Source: Anaerolineae bacterium
GTDB taxonomy: Bacteria > Chloroflexota > Anaerolineae > JAAYZQ01
Direction of reading: 5' to 3'
DNA: 11,947 bases
Assembly (NCBI GenBank): GCA_016926595.1
Contig: JAFGOG010000136.1
Location: forward strand, 1 to 11,947
Position 1 is the stretch's first letter; each line of letters begins with the position of its first letter. The notes under the pieces are model-generated. The model made no database searches, had not been told where the DNA came from, and saw only the letters and a list, made by a program, of their open reading frames with translations. The position numbers and the translations under genes were made by a program. Below are positions 7,043 to 11,947 of this stretch, one piece after another.

Positions 7043-7498
7043 ATGGCTAATCAAATGTCAACATGGGAACCATTGACGTTGCGCGATGCGATGGACCGGC
7101 TCTTTGACGAGAGCTTTACGCTGCCGGCGCGCGGGCGGGTTGGGCGCTGGGGGCGCGAACGGGAAGATCGTGTTTACCAGCTTCCGGTCGACGCCTACAC
7201 CACAGAAGATGCAGTGGTAATCGAAGCCTCGATCCCCGGCGTCGATCCCGACAAGGTCGACATCACCATCGACGGCGACGTGGTAACGATCTCGGCAGAG
7301 ATCCCTTCCCCGCCAGCGGAAGGGCGGAGCTATGCCATCACCGAGCGGTTCTATGGATCGCTGCGGCGCTCGCTGAACTTGAATGTGCCGGTCGAGGCCG
7401 GCAAGGCGGAAGCGAGCTTTGAGAACGGCGTGCTGACCCTGCGCCTGCCCAAGAGCGAAGAGATCAAGCCGAAAAAGATCACCGTGCAGAGCAGGTAA
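7043..7498 (+). CDS. Hsp20 family small heat-shock protein (second copy)
   Basis: A 151-residue paralogue of the preceding protein. The N-terminal arm repeats the pattern W-E-P then LRDAM-x-x-LF-x-E-S seen in the first copy. The alpha-crystallin domain (about 46-140) ends in FENGVLTLRLPKSEE. The tail has ITV, an I-x-V variant of the oligomerisation motif. AGGAGA (7031-7036) lies 6 nt before the ATG. The two proteins differ in the middle of the domain, notably a PSPPAEG insertion region instead of an acidic lysine-rich segment, so they may co-assemble or serve different clients. A terminator hairpin follows. Confidence 0.96.
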   Translation: MANQMSTWEPLTLRDAMDRLFDESFTLPARGRVGRWGREREDRVYQLPVDAYTTEDAVVIEASIPGVDPDKVDITIDGDVVTISAEIPSPPAEGRSYAITERFYGSLRRSLNLNVPVEAGKAEASFENGVLTLRLPKSEEIKPKKITVQSR

Positions 7499-7522
7499 AC
7501 CGGTGGTGATCTAGGTGAGTGG

Positions 7523-7556
7523 TTGGGGGTCGCCAGGGGCGACCCCCGACTGCCTT
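7523..7556 (+). terminator. Terminator after the hsp20 pair
   Basis: A 10-bp perfect stem pairs 7525-7534 with 7538-7547 around a 3-nt loop, extendable by a T-G and a T-A pair (7523-7524 with 7548-7549). A short T run (7554-7557) follows a few bases later. The gap before the T run makes it weaker than a textbook terminator. Confidence 0.65.
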
Positions 7557-7574
7557 TTCACCCGTGGTGACAGA

Positions 7575-7796
7575 ATGCCGATCTACGAATACCAATGCCT
7601 GGAGTGCGGTTGCCATTTCGACCTGCGGCAAAGCGTCGATCCAGCCGCCGCCGTATCGCCCGTCAAGTGCCCTGCCGGCCATACGTCGGTCCGCCGGCTC
7701 TTATCCCGGCCGGCTATCATCTTCAAAGGGTCGGGCTTTTACGTAACCGACTATGGGCGAAACGGAAAGGGCAAAGGCTCTAGCCAACTACCCTGA
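7575..7796 (+). CDS. FmdB-family zinc ribbon protein
   Basis: A 73-residue protein starting MPIYEYQCLECGCHFD, the diagnostic opening of the FmdB/CxxC small zinc-ribbon regulatory family, followed by VRRLLSRPAIIFKGSGFYVTDYG, also characteristic. The family's role is poorly defined; it was first noted as a putative regulator of formamidase and amidase genes. The first knuckle is C-x-x-C (Cys8, Cys11). The second reads CPAGH, so the usual fourth Cys is Gly with His just after it. The start at 7575 is chosen over an in-frame upstream start at 7515, which would place the terminator stem inside the coding region. The ribosome-binding site is weak (GGTGA, 7566-7570) and no clear promoter is seen. 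Confidence 0.9.
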   Translation: MPIYEYQCLECGCHFDLRQSVDPAAAVSPVKCPAGHTSVRRLLSRPAIIFKGSGFYVTDYGRNGKGKGSSQLP

Positions 7797-7804
7797 TCCG
7801 GGAT

Positions 7805-7833
7805 TTGACAGCCGGCGTCGAAAGTGGTAGACT
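7805..7833 (+). promoter_or_regulatory. Sigma70-type promoter ahead of the RRM protein gene
   Basis: A perfect -35 TTGACA (7805-7810), a 17-nt spacer and a -10 TAGACT (7828-7833, four of six). Transcription would begin near 7840, giving an approximately 95-nt leader before the RRM start codon, with a terminator-like hairpin inside it. Confidence 0.75.
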
Positions 7834-7878
7834 GGGCCATGAGAGAAAGTAAGTAACTGGTTCCGTCACAGCGAGATG

Positions 7879-7914
7879 AGCGCCCAGGCTTACCGGTCTG
7901 GGCGCTTTATTATT
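7879..7914 (+). terminator. Intrinsic-terminator-like hairpin in the RRM gene leader
   Basis: AGCGCCCAG (7879-7887) pairs perfectly with CTGGGCGCT (7898-7906) around a 10-nt loop and is followed by TTTATTATT (7906-7914). It lies between the promoter at 7805-7833 and the start codon at 7936. It may be an attenuator of the RRM gene, or the end of an independent small RNA of roughly 70-75 nt starting near 7840. Confidence 0.65.
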
Positions 7915-7935
7915 GGCAAAGGAAGGGAAAGCAAG

Positions 7936-8241
7936 ATGGGCAAGAAAATGTACGTCGGCAATTTGAGCTACGAGACGACGGAGGAGTCACTCCGAACCTT
8001 GTTCGCCGAGTTTGGGCAAGTTGAATCGGTCAACTTGATCACAGATCGCTACAGCGGCCGGTCACGGGGCTTTGCCTTTGTGGAGATGGAGACCGAGGAG
8101 GCCGCCCAGACGGCAGTTGCGGCGCTGAAAAGCAAGATACTGGACGGCCGCGAGATCGATGTCGCCGAAGCACGGCCGCAGACAGAGCGCAGGGGTGGCC
8201 AGCGCGGCGGCCAGCGCGGGGGTGGTCGCTCTCGCTGGTAG
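7936..8241 (+). CDS. RRM-type RNA-binding protein with Arg-Gly-rich tail
   Basis: A 101-residue single-RRM protein like the Rbp proteins of cyanobacteria and other bacteria, often cold-inducible and thought to act as RNA chaperones. The RNP2 motif MYVGNL (5-10) and RNP1 motif RGFAFVEM (44-51) hold the aromatic residues that stack on RNA bases. The domain covers about 4-80. The tail (84-101) is RGG-like, with GGQR repeated in tandem, giving a basic flexible RNA-contact region. The start at 7936 is preferred to an in-frame ATG at 7876: AAGGAAGGG lies about 9 nt before it, it matches the family start, and the upstream ATG would run through the terminator hairpin. Confidence 0.93.
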   Translation: MGKKMYVGNLSYETTEESLRTLFAEFGQVESVNLITDRYSGRSRGFAFVEMETEEAAQTAVAALKSKILDGREIDVAEARPQTERRGGQRGGQRGGGRSRW

Positions 8242-8586
8242 AGCCAACGCTAATCTGGGCTTGTGCTGCTTGCCGTTTCACCCCAATTGGACTGCAACCG
8301 GAGCGGTAAGGTAAGCGCACATTCACAAGACGGGTTCGGTTGTAGACAATGAGTCGGCCATCGTGCAGGCCATCGGCCAGCGGCTGCAAAGCGATTGCCG
8401 TCCCCCGCCAGCCTGCGCTGGCCGGACTCTACCCCGCCGCCTGCGTGGCGCCGCTGGACGCTCTCAGATACCAGTAAAACTCACAACGGTCGAGACTTGG
8501 CCCCGGCTCAGGTTCTGGCCAAGTGACAGCTCTGGCATATCAAGAAGACAAGCGCTTCCTGAACTCATCTTGCCGAGATTACACCG
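8242..8586. other. Intergenic stretch with no recognised gene
   Basis: About 345 nt lie between the convergent ends of the RRM gene and the broken winged-helix gene. Short open frames exist on both strands but none has a good start signal or a recognisable product. A 6-bp hairpin (8407-8412 with 8417-8422) lacks a T run. The left part is GC-rich like the chromosome, while the part after about 8460 is closer to the lower-GC patch on its right, so the edge of the inserted segment may lie here. Confidence 0.5.
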
Positions 8587-8790
8587 TTAGGTCAATTCCC
8601 AAAGACCGCGAGAGGATTTAGCAGCAGGGCGAAGTATTCCCTCCTTACGGAGAATGTCTCCGGCCCAACGAATCTCATACTGCCATGTGTAGAATGCGTC
8701 ACCGCGCCTTTCTCAGACCTTCTTACAGACGTCAAGAATTGTACCGCGGCCACCCAGCTCATGAAGGGCTTCTTCCACCCATTTCGTCAT
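8587..8790 (-). pseudogene. Small winged-helix-like gene broken by one in-frame TGA
   Basis: From ATG at 8790 the frame reads MTKWVEEALHELGGRGTILD and on to CKKV, then TGA (8713-8715). It continues without shift as ERRGDAFYTWQYEIRWAGDI and on to GLWELT, ending at TAA (8587-8589), 67 codons in all. The whole resembles a compact winged-helix DNA-binding module like the N-terminal domain of Mrr-type nucleases (tentative). The TGA falls where V-W-E would be natural, so one TGG to TGA change explains it. It starts 10 nt after the NotI-like nuclease stop with no ribosome-binding site of its own, which suggests translational coupling. A sequencing error or readthrough cannot be excluded. Confidence 0.6.
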
Positions 8791-8800
8791 TGACGTTCTG

Positions 8801-9643
8801 TCAATCATCGAATACCACCACCTCATCAAGTGCCGCCTCCATGCGGCTGATGATACCTTTCTCTGAGCCGATCTCAGCTTCTGTGAAACGATCCGTAGCC
8901 ACCCCAAAGACTGTATGAACAGATCGATGCTTAATCAGTCTATACTGATTCCGCTCAAAATCCAAGACTAGGCCATAGATCAACCAGGTCATCTCGGCCT
9001 GCGCCAAATTAACTTCTAGCACGGGAGGATGGGCTGCGAACGAGCTTCTGTCTACCGCAATAGCAGTTTTCTTACTCCAATTGCGAAGTATCTTGCCTCT
9101 ACACATCAGCTCGGGCAACAGATGCCATTGCGGAGGGGGCGAAGAGTCAGGCTGTGGACATGAGATTCGACTTTTCCACTGCGTGTTGCAGTAGCCTTCG
9201 GGATCTTCCATGTACCACTCAAATAGCTGACGTAAGTTAACAGGTGCGCAAGCTGCCTGCACCTCCAACGCGCCAAAGTCGAGGATCTGCCCTCTGTCAC
9301 CATAGGCAACCAAAACAACGTCAATGTTTCCCGCAGAACGTCCATGTCTATCCGTCAGACGGACTTCGGTCAGAGATGTCCAGCGTGTCCCGCGAGGGAA
9401 GAAAAAAGACGCTGCATCGGCGGCGATCATCCAGTTTTGCCGGAAACGTACAGGGCAAGTAATCACTGCATGATCGCCTTCATACACACTACAAACTCCA
9501 AGGGGGTCGTTCGCCTTGTCTTTGGTGCAGTTCGGTACCCTGTTGTTATACGGACAGAGCCGGTTTTCTCGGTGATACTCTGCTACAGATGTCAAGTTGT
9601 TTATCGGAAACCCGAAAACCTCCGCGAGAGGTTGCCTCGGCAT
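8801..9643 (-). CDS. NotI-family type II restriction endonuclease
   Basis: A 280-residue protein recognised as NotI-like. It begins MPRQPLAEVFGFPINNL and contains NRLCPYNNRVPNCTKDKAND, then a Cys at 51 and another in ITCPVRF. Cys30, Cys39, Cys51 and Cys63 would form the four-cysteine iron site known from NotI. The PD-(D/E)XK core is visible as SLTEVRL (Glu93), GNIDVVLVAY (Asp108) and FGALEVQA, where Glu127-x-Gln129 matches the unusual E-x-Q of NotI. It is shorter than NotI (383 residues), so specificity may differ. The start at 9643 has GGAG (9652-9655) 8 nt upstream; an in-frame TTG at 9685 lacks this. Its GC content is well below neighbouring genes and no methyltransferase adjoins it, which suggests horizontal transfer. 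Other nuclease types are unlikely. Confidence 0.85.
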   Translation of the reverse strand: MPRQPLAEVFGFPINNLTSVAEYHRENRLCPYNNRVPNCTKDKANDPLGVCSVYEGDHAVITCPVRFRQNWMIAADAASFFFPRGTRWTSLTEVRLTDRHGRSAGNIDVVLVAYGDRGQILDFGALEVQAACAPVNLRQLFEWYMEDPEGYCNTQWKSRISCPQPDSSPPPQWHLLPELMCRGKILRNWSKKTAIAVDRSSFAAHPPVLEVNLAQAEMTWLIYGLVLDFERNQYRLIKHRSVHTVFGVATDRFTEAEIGSEKGIISRMEAALDEVVVFDD

Positions 9644-9659
9644 TTGTTCTACTCCATCA

Positions 9660-9671
9660 TGATCCTGATCA
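9660..9671. repeat. Short palindrome in the nuclease leader
   Basis: TGATC and GATCA are separated by 2 bp, a perfect inverted repeat between the transcription start and the ribosome-binding site of the nuclease gene. It could be an operator for a small regulator, but GATC-containing palindromes of this size arise by chance. Confidence 0.2.
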
Positions 9672-9717
9672 ATGTAGTCGATCAAGGAATACCTGAACGC
9701 CCATTAACGACATGACC

Positions 9718-9746
9718 ATTGTATCGCAGCCTCTCCAGTGTGTCAA
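9718..9746 (-). promoter_or_regulatory. Near-consensus promoter of the NotI-like nuclease gene
   Basis: On the minus strand, TTGACA (9741-9746), a 17-nt spacer and TACAAT (9718-9723, five of six). Transcription would start near 9711, giving a leader of about 68 nt. It is among the strongest-looking promoters in the window, so the nuclease gene is not simply dependent on readthrough from nadE. Confidence 0.75.
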
Positions 9747-9760
9747 AACATCCCCTTCCT

Positions 9761-11482
9761 CTATTGCTCCCGATACCGATTGGTGATCGGCAGCCGCCGG
9801 TCGCGGCCAAAGGCGCGCGATGTGATGCGCGGACCGGGCGCGGCCTGGCGGCGCTTGTACTCGGCCCAGTCTACCCTGCGCAGCACGTCGGCGACCATGG
9901 CCGGATCGTGGCCCAAAGCGACAATCTCCTCCAGGCTGAGATCCTCCTCCACGTAGGCGTGTAAAATCGGGTCCAGAAGGCGGTAGGGGGGCAGGCTGTC
10001 CTCGTCCTTCTGGTTAGGGCGCAGCTCGGCGGTCGGCGCCTTGTCGATCGTCCGCTGGGGGATAACAGGCCGGCCGGCCTGGGCATTGACGTGCCGGGTC
10101 AGGTCATAGACCAGCATCTTGGGCACATCCTTGATCACCGCATAGCCGCCAGCCATGTCGCCGTACAGCGTGCAATAGCCAACGCTCAGCTCGCTCTTGT
10201 TGCCGGTGGTCAGCACTAGCCAGCCGAACTTGTTCGACAGCGCCATCAGGATATTGCCCCGGATGCGGGCCTGGATATTCTCCTCGGCGCTGTCCGGCTT
10301 GCGCCCGGCAAACGGCTCGGCCAGGGCGTCCAGGTAGGCCTGGAATAGGTCGTCGATCGGCACCGTAAGGTAGCGGATGCCCAAACTCTCGGCTAGTTGG
10401 GCAGCGTCCTCGCGGCTGTGGTCGGACGAATAGCGGGTGGGCATGAATACCCCGACGACATTCTCCCGGCCCAGCGCCTCGACGGCGACGGCGGCGACCA
10501 GCGCCGAGTCGATCCCGCCCGACAGGGCAATGACCACCTCCCGAAAGCCGTTCTTGTGCACATAGTCGCGGGCGCCCACTACCAGCGCCTGCAAAACCTC
10601 GGCCACGGGGTCCAGGCGCGGTTGGACCAGGGCAACGGCCGGGGGCCTCTCCACCCCCGGGATCGGCGTCAGGGTCGCCCACTCGACCGCCTCCTCAGGC
10701 TGGCATGCCTGTTCCTTGCGCCGGCGGGGATCGTGAAGGCGCTGGCGAAAGACCGCCGCCAGATCCAGGTCGGCGACGACCAGGTCCTCGCCAAATTGCC
10801 GCCCGCGGGCCACCAGGTCGCCTCGCTCGTCGAAAATGGCGCTCCCGCCGTCAAATACCAGCTCATCCTGGCCGCCGACCAGGTTGCAAAAGGCGACAAA
10901 AACGACGCTGTCGGCAGCCCGGGTGGCCAGCATTCGCTCGCGGGCCGCGCCTTTGCCGGCGTGGTAGGGCGACGCCGAGATGTTGATCGCCAACTGCGCC
11001 CCGGCCAGCGCCTGGGGTTCCAGGGGACCGGAAGGATACCAGATATCCTCACAGATGCTGACCCCGACCGTGACCTCGCCCAGATCCAGGATCAGGGGCA
11101 GATCCCCACCGCCGAAATAGCGGTCCTCATCGAACACGCCATAATTAGGCAGATAGATCTTGCGATACACCGCGGCCAGCTCGCCGTCGTGGAGCACGGC
11201 GGCGGCGTTGTGCAGATCGGCGCCCCTGTCCACAAACCCGACGATGGCGGTGATGCCCCGCGTCAGCCCTGCGATCCGTTCGACAACTTCCAGGTTGGCG
11301 GCGACAAAGCTCGGCTTGAGCAGCAGATCCTCGGGCGGGTAGCCGGTGACGGCCAGCTCAGGAAAAGCGACCAGGTCAGCGCCCGCCTCCCTGGCGCGGG
11401 CAATTCCATCCGCGATCTTGGCCTCGTTGCCGGCCAGGTCGCCGACGGTAGGGTTGATTTGGGCCAGTGCAATACGGAACAT
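9761..11482 (-). CDS. nadE: Glutamine-dependent NAD+ synthetase
   Basis: A 573-residue two-domain enzyme that makes NAD+ from deamido-NAD+, ATP and glutamine, the last step of NAD synthesis. The N-terminal nitrilase-type glutaminase domain (about 1-270) has the catalytic triad Glu42 (FPELAVTGYPPED), Lys108 (YRKIYLPNYGVFDE) and Cys144 (SICEDIW). The C-terminal synthetase domain (about 290-573) has the pyrophosphate-binding loop SGGIDS (321-326), LTTGNKSELSVGYCTLYGDMAGG and PTAELRPNQKDED. The ATG at 11482 is chosen over 11488 because GAGG is 6 nt before it, whereas it abuts the earlier ATG. It starts 12 nt after the stop of the upstream DinB-family gene, so the two are likely an operon. No clear terminator follows it. 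Confidence 0.97.
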   Translation of the reverse strand: MFRIALAQINPTVGDLAGNEAKIADGIARAREAGADLVAFPELAVTGYPPEDLLLKPSFVAANLEVVERIAGLTRGITAIVGFVDRGADLHNAAAVLHDGELAAVYRKIYLPNYGVFDEDRYFGGGDLPLILDLGEVTVGVSICEDIWYPSGPLEPQALAGAQLAINISASPYHAGKGAARERMLATRAADSVVFVAFCNLVGGQDELVFDGGSAIFDERGDLVARGRQFGEDLVVADLDLAAVFRQRLHDPRRRKEQACQPEEAVEWATLTPIPGVERPPAVALVQPRLDPVAEVLQALVVGARDYVHKNGFREVVIALSGGIDSALVAAVAVEALGRENVVGVFMPTRYSSDHSREDAAQLAESLGIRYLTVPIDDLFQAYLDALAEPFAGRKPDSAEENIQARIRGNILMALSNKFGWLVLTTGNKSELSVGYCTLYGDMAGGYAVIKDVPKMLVYDLTRHVNAQAGRPVIPQRTIDKAPTAELRPNQKDEDSLPPYRLLDPILHAYVEEDLSLEEIVALGHDPAMVADVLRRVDWAEYKRRQAAPGPRITSRAFGRDRRLPITNRYREQ

Positions 11483-11494
11483 TGTCATCCCTCG

Positions 11495-11947
11495 CTACGT
11501 CTCTTCCAGCCACAGCCCCTGCATATGCCGGACCGAGATGATCTCGCAGGTGTGGTAGCTGTTGTGGGCAATGATGCCCTGAATCACCTGCTGGCGCCGG
11601 GCCCGGCCCGGTTTGTAGGGCTGAGCCAGCTCTTCGTCGGTCAGACCGGCGACATAGGCCGCCAGCTCCGCATTGACCGCGACAGCGCGGCGGCAGGCAG
11701 CCTGCCAGGCCGCCTCGTGGGCCGGATCGGCGATCGGCGCCCAGTCGTCCTCGCGGCGCAGCGGCTGCTGATCCTCAGGCAGACCGCGCAGCATAGGCAG
11801 CAGGAGCTGCTGCCAAAACCAGACGTGATCCACCAGCGCCCACACACTGTTGAATCCTGGACCGGGCGCCCAGGCAGCCTGTTGGGCCGTCAGCCCGGCG
11901 ACGGCGGCGGTGAACGGCGTGAACCAGCCGTTGTCAGTACGGGTGAA
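11495..11947 (-). CDS. DinB-family metal-binding protein, 5' end missing
   Basis: At least 150 residues of a four-helix DinB/YfiT-like protein; the frame is open to the window edge, so the start lies outside. The visible part runs FTRTDNGWFTPFTAAVAGLT, then FNSVWALVDHVWFWQQLLLP, and near the end IIAHNSYHTCEIISVRHMQGLW. The His in VDHVW and the H-x3-H of HNSYH match the three-histidine metal site of the family. Its members include thiol-dependent transferases and many proteins of unknown function, so no reaction is assigned. It precedes nadE with a 12-nt gap, which suggests co-transcription. A GTG at 11845 would cut off the first helix and is not the real start. Confidence 0.85.
   Translation of the reverse strand, partial: FTRTDNGWFTPFTAAVAGLTAQQAAWAPGPGFNSVWALVDHVWFWQQLLLPMLRGLPEDQQPLRREDDWAPIADPAHEAAWQAACRRAVAVNAELAAYVAGLTDEELAQPYKPGRARRQQVIQGIIAHNSYHTCEIISVRHMQGLWLEET

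Larger units (their letters stand above)
8587..9720. other. Lower-GC segment, probably horizontally acquired
   Basis: Hand counts of lines 9061-9120 and 9541-9600 each give 27 of 60 G+C (45%), against 37 of 60 (62%) in dnaK line 2521-2580. The segment coincides with the NotI-like nuclease and its broken partner. No transposase, integrase, flanking repeat or tRNA was found at either edge, so the mode of entry is not visible. Confidence 0.45.

Noticed and set aside
7515..7574. Upstream in-frame start for the FmdB-like gene
   Set aside because: It would put the hsp20 terminator inside the coding region, and FmdB proteins begin at MPIYEY.
7876..7935. In-frame upstream ATG extending the RRM protein by 20 residues
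   Set aside because: The extension would be encoded by the terminator-like hairpin, lacks a ribosome-binding site and does not match the RRM family start; the ATG at 7936 has both.
8363..8590. 75-codon plus-strand ORF between the RRM gene and the broken gene
   Set aside because: It starts at GTG without a ribosome-binding site, contains Arg/Pro-rich shadow-like sequence, and no family was recognised.
1..11947. tRNA, rRNA, CRISPR array or transposase genes
   Set aside because: No cloverleaf-like element, ribosomal RNA stretch, regular repeat-spacer array or transposase motif was seen while reading the window.

Overview
The window is a GC-rich bacterial chromosome segment (a hand-counted line of dnaK, 2521-2580, is 62% G+C). 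Strong Shine-Dalgarno sites, tight operons, a lipoprotein HtrA protease and the dnaK-grpE-dnaJ order with a zinc-finger-less DnaJ suggest a monoderm such as Chloroflexota (Anaerolineae-like). That placement is an inference from general character, not from a marker gene.

Left edge: the end of a sensor histidine kinase (2-187, +) faces an isocitrate dehydrogenase-type gene (360-1382, -) across a shared, probably bidirectional terminator. The dehydrogenase resembles short NAD-type enzymes but carries the Lys-Tyr...Val signature of NADP-specific enzymes.

Centre: a protein-quality-control cluster on the + strand: dnaK, grpE, a DnaJ/CbpA-type co-chaperone, an HtrA-like lipoprotein serine protease, and two paralogous Hsp20 genes. 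I saw no CIRCE or HAIR operator. Instead, dnaK and the first hsp20 are each preceded by four copies of a CTAAC-type motif at exactly 11-bp spacing, the geometry expected for an OmpR/PhoB-type response regulator. Between dnaK and grpE lies a long, nearly continuous hairpin that buries the ribosome-binding site of a 13-codon leader ORF, a candidate thermosensor or attenuator.

Right of centre: a small FmdB-type zinc-ribbon gene and an RRM RNA-binding protein gene. The latter has a near-consensus promoter and a terminator-like hairpin inside its leader, suggesting attenuation or a small RNA.

Right: a lower-GC patch (two hand-counted lines at 45%) holds a NotI-family restriction endonuclease on the - strand with its own near-consensus promoter. 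It is followed 10 nt later by a small winged-helix-like gene broken by one in-frame TGA. No cognate methyltransferase is visible. Beyond it are glutamine-dependent NAD+ synthetase (-) and the 3' part of a DinB-family metal-binding protein gene (-) that runs off the window.

Most interesting: the shared 4 x 11-bp operator, the dnaK-grpE leader structure, and the apparently solitary NotI-like nuclease with a broken partner gene.
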